Below, in pieces: positions 25,712 through 36,000 of a stretch of 64,000 nt of DNA (within the stretch, counting starts at the first letter, position 1; every line of letters begins with the position of its first letter). Source of the DNA: QHXW01 sp963752965. GTDB taxonomy: Bacteria > Acidobacteriota > Terriglobia > Bryobacterales > Bryobacteraceae. The position numbers and the translations under genes were made by a program. The notes beneath the pieces were generated by a model. It saw nothing but the letters and a program-made list of their open reading frames with translations, ran no database searches and was not told the DNA's origin. Where the stretch lies: the NCBI GenBank assembly GCA_963752965.1, contig CAVWAJ010000012.1, forward strand, positions 1 through 64,000, in the 5' to 3' direction.

Positions 25712-26967
25712 GAACTTGTTGAAAAAGCCCGTCGATGTGTAGCCAAGAACGTGTTGGCAGCGTCTAGTTGCTATGCGCGGAGACGAGAAACAGCAAGGCG
25801 GGATGTTCAGCTACGTGTCGCTGGAGGAGCGGGTACCACCAGACCACCCGCTGCGGGCGATCCGGCGGTTGGTGGATCAGATTCTGGCGAGGATGTCGAA
25901 GCGGTTCGACAAAATGTATGCCGACAATGGCCGGCCTTCGATCCCGCCGGAACGTTTATTACGAGCGCTGCTTTTGCCGACGTTCTACTCGATCCGCAGC
26001 GAACGGATGCTGATGGAGCAACTCGATTACAACCTGTTGTTCCGATGGTTTGTGGGACTGGAGATGGACGAGCCGGTATGGAATCACGCGGTGTTCAGCA
26101 AGAATCGCGAGCGGCTGCTGAATGAGACGGTGGCCCGCGAGTTCTTTAGCGAAGTGCTCGAGCAAGCCAAACCGCATCTGTCGCAGGAGCACTTCACGGT
26201 GGACGGGACGATGATCGAAGCCTGGGCCAGTCAGAAGAGCTTCCAACGCAAGGACGGTGGCGACAGCGACAGCCCAGGTAAAGCGAGCTTCCACGGGGAC
26301 AAGCGCAGCAATGCAACGCACGCCTCGAAGACCGATCCCGATGCGCGGCTATACAAGAAGTCACGCGGCAGCGAAGCCAGGTTGAGCTACCTGGGACACG
26401 TGATGGTCGAGAACCGGCATGGGTTCATCGTGGAGGCGATGCTGACGCGGGCCGACGGAACAGCGGAGGCGGACGCGGCGATCTTGATGGCGGATGCGAT
26501 GCGGAAGAAAAGGCGCGGCCAGCGCTTCACATTGGGAGCGGACAAGGCGTATGACAGCCGGGACTTAGTCACGACCTTGCAGGCGATGCACATCACGCCG
26601 CACGTCGCGCAAAACAACAAGAATCGGCGCAGCGCCATCGACGGACGGACGACCCGGCACGGCGGCTACGCGATGAGCCAATCGCGGCGTCCGATCATCG
26701 AGCGGGCATTTGGGTGGCTGAAAACAGTGGCGGGGATGAGGAAGGTCAAGCTCCGCGGACTGGAAAAAGTGAGTTGGTTATTCCAGTACGCGGTAGCGGC
26801 ATACAATCTGTGGCGCATCCCGCGACTAAGGCCGGCGGGAGCGTAGTGCAGAGCGGCGGGCGGTGCCGACTGCGCGGCTTGGAGAGCCACCCAAGCATCG
26901 CGAGAATGTCCCACCCGCGCGAAAACTCGAGTCGCAATGCCTGCGGACGGGCTATTTCAACAAGTTC
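25712..26967 (+). mobile_element. IS5-family element, copy B
   Basis: A 1,256-bp element with ends GAACTTGTTGAAAAA (left) and GAACTTGTTGAAATAG (right end, reverse complement), flanked by a perfect TTAG target duplication (25708-25711 and 26968-26971). The stretch between the left end and the transposase start differs from copies A and C, so B is a distinct sub-lineage. It ends 43 bp before the RND adaptor gene and points toward it. Confidence 0.92.
25773..26846 (+). CDS. IS5-family transposase, copy B
   Basis: A 357-residue transposase, the same protein as copies A and C apart from scattered substitutions (for example FSYVSLEERVPPDHP against FSYVTMEERVPPDHP, and a DSDSPGKASFHGDKRSNATH segment). 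The DDE core is intact: VDGTMIEAWASQKSF, LGADKAYDSRDLV and IIERAFGWLKTV. It is transcribed toward the downstream efflux operon, so read-through is possible. Confidence 0.92.
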   Translation: MRGDEKQQGGMFSYVSLEERVPPDHPLRAIRRLVDQILARMSKRFDKMYADNGRPSIPPERLLRALLLPTFYSIRSERMLMEQLDYNLLFRWFVGLEMDEPVWNHAVFSKNRERLLNETVAREFFSEVLEQAKPHLSQEHFTVDGTMIEAWASQKSFQRKDGGDSDSPGKASFHGDKRSNATHASKTDPDARLYKKSRGSEARLSYLGHVMVENRHGFIVEAMLTRADGTAEADAAILMADAMRKKRRGQRFTLGADKAYDSRDLVTTLQAMHITPHVAQNNKNRRSAIDGRTTRHGGYAMSQSRRPIIERAFGWLKTVAGMRKVKLRGLEKVSWLFQYAVAAYNLWRIPRLRPAGA

Positions 26968-27010
26968 TTAGGTCGAGGAGGCCATCGCTGCCATCCTCGC
27001 CAGGAACCAT

Positions 27011-28378
27011 ATGATCGATAGCCCAAGGACGCCTACAGAACAGTCTCCCAAAGCTCATGAGCCGATAGCAGTTCCATCCACACCCGCAGCTATCACGCCG
27101 GCCCCAGCCGAGAGTGCTCGACCCGGGAAGACCAAGCCTACCCGCCGGCGGCGCTGGCTGTGGCTGTCGCTATGCGTTCTTCTCGTGCTGGGCTTAAGCG
27201 GGTATTCTCTGTGGTCGAAAGTTACCGACGCGAAAGCAGCTAGCGCTGCGAAGGCCGCCGCGAAGGGGCCGCCGCCCATACCAGTGGTAGCGGCGACATC
27301 CCACAAGGGGGACATCGGCGTATATTATTCGGGGCTTGGCGCCGTCACGCCGCTCGCTACGGTTACAGTTAGGACCCGGGTCGACGGGCAATTAATGAGC
27401 GTCCGCTATCGTGAAGGCGACACTGTTCACAAGGGCGACCTGCTAGCGGAGATTGACGACGGGCCCTATCAGGCGGCATTGACCCAGGCCGAAGGGGCAC
27501 TGATTAGGGACCAAGCCACCCTGGAAAACGCGCGGATCGACCTGGTGCGCTATCAACAGTTGGTTCCGCAGAAAGCGATCCCCGAGCAACAGCTCGCCAC
27601 CCAACAGGCCACCGTGCACCAGGACGAGGGCGTAGTGAAACTCGATGAGGGTCAAATCAAAAGCGCCCAGGTCAACCTGGCCTACTGCAAGATCGCGGCA
27701 CCCGTCACTGGACGCATTGGGTTGCGGCTGGTTGACTCCGGGAATATTGTTCAGTCTGCCGACACCAACGGATTGGTGATCATAACACAGATGGATCCAA
27801 TCAGCGCGATCTTCACAATCTCCGAAGATCAGCTTCAGGTCGTGCTCAAGAAGATGGCCGCCGGGCAGACGCTCAAAGTGGATGCTTACGACCGGGCCGC
27901 CAAGACGAAGCTTGCACAAGGGTCGTTGACAACACTCGATAATCAGATCGATCCGACCACCGGCACGCTCAAGCTGAGAGCGACCTTCGCGAACGCGAAA
28001 GGTACGCTGTTTCCCAACCAGTTCGTGAACGCGCGGTTGCTGGTACAGGAAAAGCGCGGAGTGACCCTGGCGCCAACTGCTGCGGTACAGCACAACTCGC
28101 AAGCGACCTATGTATACGTTGTGAAGGCGGATTCAACGGTGACTGTGCGTCCGATCACCATCGGTACTACGGAAGGCGATGACTCTGAAGTCACTTCGGG
28201 GCTAACACCAGGAGAAGTCTTGGTTATGACCGGCGTCGACAAATTGCAGGAAGGGACTAAGGTCACCGCCCAGATCCCCTCCGCGAGTTCTCCGTCCAGC
28301 CCGTCCGTGAGCCCCACGGTCACCACTTCAGGGGCCCCCTTAGCCAAGAATGCCGGCAGAGCAAGTAAGGGAAGTTAA
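27011..28378 (+). CDS. mdtA: MdtA-like RND efflux periplasmic adaptor
   Basis: A 455-residue membrane-fusion protein. A short cytoplasmic proline-rich start is followed by one membrane anchor (RRRWLWLSLCVLLVLGLSGY, residues 36-58). A HlyD-type lipoyl half (TVTVRTRVDGQLMSVRYREG, DTVHKGDLLAEIDDGPYQAA), a long alpha hairpin (residues 150-215), and the beta-barrel and membrane-proximal domains (PVTGRIGLRLVDSGNIVQS, GTLFPNQFVNARLLVQE) follow. The S/P-rich tail is probably flexible. It should bridge the RND permeases and the outer-membrane factor. ATG 27011 has AGGAA just upstream. The stop overlaps the next start by one base (TAATG). Confidence 0.9.
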   Translation: MIDSPRTPTEQSPKAHEPIAVPSTPAAITPAPAESARPGKTKPTRRRRWLWLSLCVLLVLGLSGYSLWSKVTDAKAASAAKAAAKGPPPIPVVAATSHKGDIGVYYSGLGAVTPLATVTVRTRVDGQLMSVRYREGDTVHKGDLLAEIDDGPYQAALTQAEGALIRDQATLENARIDLVRYQQLVPQKAIPEQQLATQQATVHQDEGVVKLDEGQIKSAQVNLAYCKIAAPVTGRIGLRLVDSGNIVQSADTNGLVIITQMDPISAIFTISEDQLQVVLKKMAAGQTLKVDAYDRAAKTKLAQGSLTTLDNQIDPTTGTLKLRATFANAKGTLFPNQFVNARLLVQEKRGVTLAPTAAVQHNSQATYVYVVKADSTVTVRPITIGTTEGDDSEVTSGLTPGEVLVMTGVDKLQEGTKVTAQIPSASSPSSPSVSPTVTTSGAPLAKNAGRASKGS

Positions 28379-29856
28379 TGCACCCGCCGCAGAACTACTC
28401 GCTCGCGACGCTTCTCGCCCTGCTGTTGGTTTCGGCCGGATGCGCGGTGGGGCCCAATTACAAACGGCCTTCGGCCGCCGCACCGCCGGCATTCAAAGAG
28501 CAACCGCCCGTGAACTTCAAGGAAGCGGAAGCCGCCGGGTGGAAGCAATCGCAGCCTGGTGACGCGTACTCGAAAGGCCGATGGTGGGAACTATACAACG
28601 ATGCGGCCCTCAATGCGCTCGAGGAGCAGGTGAGCGTTTCGAACCAGAATGTACTGCAAGCTGAGGCGCAGTACCGGCAAGCCAAGGCTGCGGTAAGCGT
28701 GGCCCGGGCCGCGTTGTTCCCGACGGTGACCACTGCTCCGGCGGCAACCTCTGCGGGAACGGGAGCCGGGACCGGTAGCAGCTCGGGAGCATCGGGCGGC
28801 CGAACAACCTTCAGTCTGCCGTTAAACGTTTCGTGGGAGCCGGATCTGTGGGGAAGCATCCGCCGCGGTGTGACGGCGAGCGCCGCGACTGCCCAGTCTC
28901 TGGCGGCAAACGTGGGAAATGCCCGGTTGCTCTACCAGGCCGAACTCGCGCAAGATTACTTCGGCCTTCACGGCAACGACGGAGAAGCGGAGTTACTGAC
29001 TCGCACGGAGGCGTCCTATCAGGAGTACCTCACGCTGACACGGAACCGGTTCTCCGCCGGAGTAGCGTCAGACCTCGATGTTGCCCAGGCAGAGGCGCAA
29101 CTGTACCAAGTACAGTCGCAATTGCAGGACCTTGGCGTAGAGCGCGCGGCGTTTGAACACGCCATCGCCATCCTGATAGGCAAAGCACCCGCGGAACTCA
29201 CGATTCCGCCCATCACATTGAACAATTCTCCGCCGCCGGTCCCGCCTGGGGTTCCGTCGGAACTGCTGGAACGAAGGCCGGACATCGCCAGTGCGGAGCG
29301 CCAGGTGGCTGCTGCGAACGAGCAGATTGGGATCGCAATAGCGGCCTTCTATCCAAACCTGAGCTTGACGGGAACCACGGGAGTGGAAAGTACCAGCGTG
29401 GCAAAGTGGTTCACTTGGCCCAGTCGCTTTTGGTCGGTTGGGCCGCAACTGGCAGAAACGCTTTTCGATGCGGGCCGCCGCCGCGGTGTGGTGGAGGAAC
29501 AGCGGGCCGCTTATGATGCGACCGTGGCCGGGTATCGGGAGACTGTGCTGACTGCGATGCAGCAGGTGGAAGACAACCTGGCCGCATTACGCATCCTGGC
29601 GCGGGAGGCGGACAAGGTACAACAAACAGTTCAAGCAGCCAATCGTGCCCTGGACATATCTTCCGCGCAGTACCGGTCCGGAACGGCAAATTATCTTACG
29701 GTGATCGTCTCTCAGGCAACCCTGCTCAGCGCCGACGTGACAGCGATAACCCTGTTGACCCGCCGCCTGACAGCGAGCGTGCAGCTGATCGAAGCGTTGG
29801 GCGGAGGATGGAATGCGTCCCGATTACCCACCAAGCAAAATGTTTCGACTCCATAA
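28378..29856 (+). CDS. NodT-family RND outer-membrane factor
   Basis: A 492-residue outer-membrane efflux lipoprotein. The lipobox LLLVSAGCAVGPNYKRP near residue 21 gives an acylated cysteine, followed by the family signature VGPNYKRP. Two OEP domains with long coiled-coil helices carry the usual repeats (NQNVLQAEAQYRQAKAAVSV, AGVASDLDVAQAEAQLYQVQ, ERRPDIASAERQVAAANEQI, FYPNLSLTGTTGVESTSVA and LDISSAQYRSGTANYLTVI). It forms the exit duct of the pump encoded by its neighbours. It is translationally coupled to the adaptor gene. Confidence 0.92.
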   Translation: MHPPQNYSLATLLALLLVSAGCAVGPNYKRPSAAAPPAFKEQPPVNFKEAEAAGWKQSQPGDAYSKGRWWELYNDAALNALEEQVSVSNQNVLQAEAQYRQAKAAVSVARAALFPTVTTAPAATSAGTGAGTGSSSGASGGRTTFSLPLNVSWEPDLWGSIRRGVTASAATAQSLAANVGNARLLYQAELAQDYFGLHGNDGEAELLTRTEASYQEYLTLTRNRFSAGVASDLDVAQAEAQLYQVQSQLQDLGVERAAFEHAIAILIGKAPAELTIPPITLNNSPPPVPPGVPSELLERRPDIASAERQVAAANEQIGIAIAAFYPNLSLTGTTGVESTSVAKWFTWPSRFWSVGPQLAETLFDAGRRRGVVEEQRAAYDATVAGYRETVLTAMQQVEDNLAALRILAREADKVQQTVQAANRALDISSAQYRSGTANYLTVIVSQATLLSADVTAITLLTRRLTASVQLIEALGGGWNASRLPTKQNVSTP

Positions 29857-29907
29857 CGATAACCGGAGCTCGCCGGCGAGGGCAGAAAAGCCCGAGCGGG
29901 GAACAAG

Positions 29908-32900
29908 ATGAATCCGTCCCGGATCTTCATTCTCCGGCCGGTGGCCACCACGATGCTGATGGTGGGCATCCTGCTGGCAGGTGCGGTGGGGTATACGCAG
30001 CTACCCGTCTCGGCGTTGCCGGAGGTGGATTATCCGATCATTCAAGTCATTACGTTCTATCCCGGCGCCAGCCCGGACGTGATGGCGTCTTCGGTGACCG
30101 CACCGCTCGAACGTCAGTTCGGGCAGGTACCCGGACTCCAGCAGATGACTTCCACCAGTTCCGACGGAAGCTCCGTGATCACCCTGCAATTCAACCTCAG
30201 TCTGAGTATCGATGTGGCTGAACAGGAAGTGCAGCAATCGATCAATGCTTCGGGTACGTACCTCCCGGCGGACCTGCCGGCCCCTCCGATCTACAGCAAG
30301 ACCAATCCAGCCGACACCCCAATCCTGACCCTAGCTCTGACTTCGACAGATCTTCCGCTGTCGAAGGTTGAGGATCTTGCCGACACGAGGCTGGCGCCTA
30401 AGATTTCGCAGTTGCCGGGGGTGGGTCTGGTCAGCATAAGCGGCGGACAGAAACCTGCCGTCCGGATTCAAGCGAATCCCACGGCGATGGCTTCTTACGG
30501 TTTGAACCTTGAAGATCTGCGCACTTCCATCGTGGCCGCCAACGTCAATCAGGCCAAAGGGAACTTCGATGGAGCGCATCAGGCATACCAAATTGGAGCC
30601 AACGACCAGTTACTCTCCAGCAGCGATTACGCTCCGCTCATCATTGCTTACAAGAACGGCGCTCCTGTCAAATTAACCGACGTTGCCGCAATCCTCGATG
30701 ACACCGAGAACACCCGGCAGGCCGCCTGGATGAACCAGACTCCTTCGGTCATCTTGAACATTCAACGGCAGCCCGGCGCGAACATCATCTCCGTCGTCGA
30801 TCGAATCAAACAACTGTTGCCTCAGCTAACCTCGTCCCTGCCCTCATCCATCCGCGTCAGCATCCTGACCGACAGGACCACCACCATCCGGGCCTCCGTG
30901 AGCGATGTGCAGTTCGAGCTGATGCTTACGGTGGCGCTGGTGGTGATGGTCATGTTCCTGTTCCTGCGCAATGTTGCCGCAACAATCATTCCCGGTGTCG
31001 CCGTTCCGCTGTCGCTGGTCGCCACCTTCGGAGTGATGTATCTCCTGGGCTACAGCCTGAACAATCTGACTTTGATGGCCCTGACGATTTCAACCGGCTT
31101 CGTTGTGGACGACGCGATCGTCATGATCGAGAACATCACCCGCTACATCGAAGCGGGCGATGCTCCCCTGGAAGCCGCGCTCAAAGGCTCCGCGCAAATC
31201 GGCTTTACGATCGTCTCCTTAACCGTCTCCCTGATTGCCGTTCTCATCCCTCTGTTATTCATGGGCGACATTGTGGGCCGCCTGTTTCGTGAATTTGCCG
31301 TTACGCTGAGCGTGACCATCCTGGCCTCGGCTGTGGTTTCGCTCACCCTGACTCCGATGATGTGCTCGAAACTGTTGAAGCACAAGCCCGAGGCAAGCCA
31401 AGGACGCTTTTATCGCGTTTCGGAGCGCGCATTCAATGCGGTCATCGCTTTCTACGGCAGGACGTTGCGGCGGGTGCTTGGCTGGCAGCTCGCAACGCTG
31501 CTGGTCGCGGCCGCGACTCTCGGTTTGACCATCTTCCTGTTCTTCGTAATCCCCAAAGGATTCTTTCCCATTCAAGATACGGGCGTCATCCAGGGGGTCT
31601 CCGAAGCGGCCCAGTCAGTGTCCTTCCCGGAAATGTCCCGCCAGCAGCAGATGTTGAGCAAGATCATTCTGCAAGATCCGTCCGTCGACAATCTGTCCTC
31701 CTTCATCGGAATTGACGGGACCAATACCACCTTGAATAGCGGACGCATTCTCATCAACTTGAAACCGCTCGCCACGCGAAAGATCAGCGCGAGCGACGTG
31801 ATTCGCCGCTTGCAGCCGGAACTGGCGAAGTTGCCGGGCATCACGCTGTTCATGCAGCCGGTACAGGATCTCTCGGTCGAAGACCGGGTGAGCCGTACGC
31901 AATTCCAGTACACGCTGGAAGATCCGAACGTAGACGAGTTGAATGTCTTCGCGCCGCAGATGCTTGCCAAGCTCCAGAAGCTGCCGCAACTGAGCGACGT
32001 GGCAAGCGACCAACAGACCCTTGGCCTTCGGGCGAAGCTGGTCTTTGATCGCAACACCGCCTCGCGCTTAGGGATCACGACATCGGCGATCGACCAAACG
32101 TTATACGACGCTTACGGCCAGCGGGAAGTATCGACCATATTTACGCAGTTGAACCAATACCACGTGGTGCTGGAAGTGAAGCCTGGGTTCGACAAGAATC
32201 CTTCTGGCCTGAGCGATTTGTTCATCCGAACTGGCACGGTTGCTTCTAGCGCTTCGTCGATTCAATCTTCTTGGGCGTTTCCGAATGGCGGCCAGATACC
32301 CCTCAACGCCTTTTCTCAGATGGAGACGACAACCGTTCCCATCACCGTGAACCACCAAGGTCAGTTTCCCGTGGTTACGCTCTCTTTCAATCTGGCTCCG
32401 AGCGCATCCTTGGGTGACGCCGTGACAGCCGTGAACAAAGTGCACGACGAAATGGGCATGCCGCCGAGCATACAGGCCGCCTATCAGGGCACGGCCCAGG
32501 CCTTCCAGGCATCGTTGGCCAACGAGCCGGTGCTGATTGCCGCGGCGCTGATTACGGTCTATCTCGTCTTGGGTGTCCTCTATGAAAGCTATATTCATCC
32601 GTTGACGATCCTGTCCGCTCTGCCTTCCGCGGGCGTCGGCGCCTTGCTCGCTCTCATCATCTTCCGGAACGATTTCAGCGTGATCGCGTTAATCGGCATC
32701 GTTCTGCTCATCGGGATCGTAAAAAAGAACGCCATCATGATGATCGATTTCGCCCTGGCAGCGGAGCGCAAGGAGGGCATGAAGCCGGAAGAGGCCATCT
32801 ATCAGGCATGCCTTCTGCGCTTCCGTCCGATCATGATGACTACCATGGCGGCTCTGCTCGGCGCGGTACCGTTGGCCTTCGGTTCCGGCAGCGGCTCGGA

Positions 32901-33075
32901 GTTGCGCCGGCCTTTGGGAATTACGATTATCGGCGGTCTGCTCATCAGCCAACTGTTGACGCTGTACACAACGCCGGTTATCTACATTTGGTTCGATCGC
33001 CTGGCATCGCGATTCTCGCGGCACCCCGCTGCCAACACGGTTCCTGCCGGCGCCGAACCGGTTCCGGTGACGTAA
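29908..33075 (+). CDS. mdtB: RND efflux permease, MdtB-type
   Basis: A 1,055-residue inner-membrane transporter with 12 predicted helices and two large periplasmic loops. The start NPSRIFILRPVATTMLMVGI is typical of MdtB/MdtC. The proton-relay aspartates are in TGFVVDDAIVMIENITRYIE (helix 4), and the usual GxRPLFREFAVTL-like stretch appears as GRLFREFAVTLSVTI. The C-terminal half has RFRPIMMTTMAALLGAVPLA. With the next gene it probably builds a heterotrimeric MdtBC-like pump exporting drugs, bile-salt-like compounds or metal chelators. ATG 29908 is 51 bases after the outer-membrane factor gene. Confidence 0.92.
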   Translation: MNPSRIFILRPVATTMLMVGILLAGAVGYTQLPVSALPEVDYPIIQVITFYPGASPDVMASSVTAPLERQFGQVPGLQQMTSTSSDGSSVITLQFNLSLSIDVAEQEVQQSINASGTYLPADLPAPPIYSKTNPADTPILTLALTSTDLPLSKVEDLADTRLAPKISQLPGVGLVSISGGQKPAVRIQANPTAMASYGLNLEDLRTSIVAANVNQAKGNFDGAHQAYQIGANDQLLSSSDYAPLIIAYKNGAPVKLTDVAAILDDTENTRQAAWMNQTPSVILNIQRQPGANIISVVDRIKQLLPQLTSSLPSSIRVSILTDRTTTIRASVSDVQFELMLTVALVVMVMFLFLRNVAATIIPGVAVPLSLVATFGVMYLLGYSLNNLTLMALTISTGFVVDDAIVMIENITRYIEAGDAPLEAALKGSAQIGFTIVSLTVSLIAVLIPLLFMGDIVGRLFREFAVTLSVTILASAVVSLTLTPMMCSKLLKHKPEASQGRFYRVSERAFNAVIAFYGRTLRRVLGWQLATLLVAAATLGLTIFLFFVIPKGFFPIQDTGVIQGVSEAAQSVSFPEMSRQQQMLSKIILQDPSVDNLSSFIGIDGTNTTLNSGRILINLKPLATRKISASDVIRRLQPELAKLPGITLFMQPVQDLSVEDRVSRTQFQYTLEDPNVDELNVFAPQMLAKLQKLPQLSDVASDQQTLGLRAKLVFDRNTASRLGITTSAIDQTLYDAYGQREVSTIFTQLNQYHVVLEVKPGFDKNPSGLSDLFIRTGTVASSASSIQSSWAFPNGGQIPLNAFSQMETTTVPITVNHQGQFPVVTLSFNLAPSASLGDAVTAVNKVHDEMGMPPSIQAAYQGTAQAFQASLANEPVLIAAALITVYLVLGVLYESYIHPLTILSALPSAGVGALLALIIFRNDFSVIALIGIVLLIGIVKKNAIMMIDFALAAERKEGMKPEEAIYQACLLRFRPIMMTTMAALLGAVPLAFGSGSGSELRRPLGITIIGGLLISQLLTLYTTPVIYIWFDRLASRFSRHPAANTVPAGAEPVPVT

Positions 33076-33078
33076 TCG

Positions 33079-36000
33079 ATGAATATCTCGGAACCTTTCA
33101 TCCGGAAGCCCGTCGCCACCACACTCTTTGTGGTGGCGATTACATTGGCCGGTGCCGCGGCATACCGGCTGCTCCCGGTTTCGCCGCTACCTCAGGTGGA
33201 ATTTCCCACTATCTCTGTGAGCGCCAATCTGCCTGGTGCGAGTCCTGAGACGATGGCCTCATCCGTGGCGACGCCGCTGGAGCGCCAATTCGGACGGATT
33301 GCAGCGGTCACAGAGATGACCTCGTCGAGCGCCCTCGGATCTACCAGCATCACGCTGCAATTCGATCTGAATCGAGACATCGATGCGGCGGCGCGTGATG
33401 TACAAGCCGCCATCAACGCCGCCCGCGGCTATCTGCCCTCCAATCTTCCCAACAATCCTTCGTACCGGAAAGTGAATCCGGCCGACTCTCCCATCTTCAT
33501 GCTGGCCCTCACTTCGGCCGTCCTCACAAGGGGTCAGATGTACGACGCCGCGTCGACGATCATGGCGCAGAAGTTGGCTCAGGTGAGCGGCGTGGGACAA
33601 GTGACCGTCGGAGGAAGCTCACTTCCGGGTGTTCGGATCGAGCTGAATCCGACGGCCCTGAACCGCTACGGCATCGGCCTGGAGCAGATCCGGACCGCGC
33701 TGAGCAGTGCGAATGCCAATACGCCGAAGGGACATTTTTCTGATCCTCTTCGCATGTGGGAAGTGGGCGCCAACGATCAGATCTTCCAGGCGAGCGACTA
33801 TGAGCCTTTAGTGGTGGCTTACCGCAACGGATCGGCGGTGCGAATCTCCGATATCGGCCAGGCACAGGATTCCGTGGAAGATCTTCGTAATTCGGGCTAC
33901 GCGAACGGCAAGCCATCCGTTCTGGTCATCATCTATCGCCAACCCGGCGCGAACATCATCGATACGGTGGATAGTGTCCGGGCGGTCCTTCCGCAGATTC
34001 AGTCCTCGATTCCGCATTCGATCGATGTGAAAGTGGCCATGGACCAGACGGTCACCATCCGCGCGTCCGTCGACGACACGGAGAAGACGCTGATCATCTC
34101 GGTACTGCTGGTGATTCTGGTAGTTTTCGTTTTCCTAAGAAACGCGCGGACGACCTTCATACCCAGCGTCGCAGTCCCTGTGTCGCTGGTGGGAACTTTC
34201 GGCGTGATGTATCTGCTTGGCTACAGCCTGGACAATCTTTCGCTGATGGCGCTGACCATTTCGACCGGTTTTGTGGTCGACGACGCAATCGTCGTGATCG
34301 AGAATATCACGCGCTATCTGGAAAAGGGCATGCATCCTTTTGAAGCCGCGCTTAAAGGCGCGCAGGAAGTGGGCTCAACCGTATTTACCATCAGCGTTTC
34401 TCTGATTGCGGTGTTCATTCCGCTGCTTCTCATGGGAGGCATCGTAGGCCGCCTGTTTCGCGAATTCGCGGTGACGCTCTCCGTTGCCATCGCGGTTTCC
34501 ATGGTGATTTCGCTTACCGCAACTCCCATGATGTGCGCTTATCTCCTAAAAGAGGAACCTTCCCATGGCTGGATGTACCGCACCAGCGAGCGGGCCTTCG
34601 ATTGGGTGGTGAATCTGTACGGGAAGACGCTGTCCGTTGCGCTCCATTTCCGAGCGATTACTCTCGTAGTCTTGCTGGCCACGATCGGACTTAACGTTTA
34701 CCTGTTCATTCGCATACCAAAGGGGTTTTTCCCGCAACAGGACAACGGACGGATTCAGGGATCGATTACAGCCGACCAGGATACCTCGTTTCAAGCCATG
34801 GACAAGATTATGCTGCCGATGATCAATATTGTCGCAGCAGACCCGGCCGTTGACACCGTGAACGGATTTACGGGGGGCAGCACGTACAACACGGCGCGGT
34901 TGTTCGTCTCGTTAAAACCGCTCGCAGAGCGGAAAATCTCAGCCGACCTGATCATCGCGCGGCTGCGGCCTAAGTTGGCCAAAGTGCCCGGCGCCACCCT
35001 GTATTTGCAAGCCGCGCAGGATCTGCGCGTCGGTGGCCGGCAGAGCAACGCACAATATCAATTCACCATGCAAGGCGACAATCTGGACGATCTCAATCAG
35101 TTCGCCCCTAAAATGGTCGAACAGTTTAAGAGGATTCCGATCGTTTCCGACGTGAACAGCGACCAGCAAAACCGAGGATTGCAAGCCCTGATTCACTACG
35201 ATCGCGGGACTGCTGCGCGCTTCGGTATCACACCGCAACTCATCGACAGCACCCTCTACGACGCATTCGGCCAGCGCCAGGTATCAACCATGTATACCTC
35301 GCTGAATCAGTACCACGTGGTGATGGAGGCGTCGCCGGAGTTCTGGCAGAATCCACTATTCCTGCGGCAAATCTATGTGAATTCGCCGAGCGGACAACAG
35401 GTTCCGTTGAGTGCATTCGCCAATTTCGCCTCCACCACCGCTCCATTGACGGTAACTCACCAGGGTCTGTTTCCGGCGGTGACAATTTCCTTCAATCTGA
35501 AGCCGGGTGTCGCGCTGGGCGATGCTGTGAATGCCATGACAGTGGCGGCAGCGAAGGTTGGGCTTCCGGCAACGATCCAGACGGAATTCGCCGGCACCGC
35601 ACAAGCCTACGAGGCCTCGCTTGCCACGGAGCCAATCCTGATTGCGGCGGCGCTTGTGACCGTTTACCTGATCCTTGCGATGCTGTATGAGAGCTACATC
35701 CATCCCATCACCATCATCTCCAGTCTTCCGGCGGCAAGCGTCGGCGCGCTGCTGGCGCTTCTTTTCACCCACACCGACCTCAGCATCATAGCGATCATCG
35801 GCATCATTCTGCTGATCGGTATCGTGAAGAAGAACGCCATCATGATGATCGACTTCGCTATGGCCGCCGAACGGAACGAAGGCAAGAACTCCCACGACTC
35901 CATCGTCGAAGCATGCATGTTGCGCTTCCGTCCGATCCTGATGACCACGATGGCCGCGCTTCTTGGCGCCTTGCCGCTCGCGCTGGGAAGCGGTACTGGA

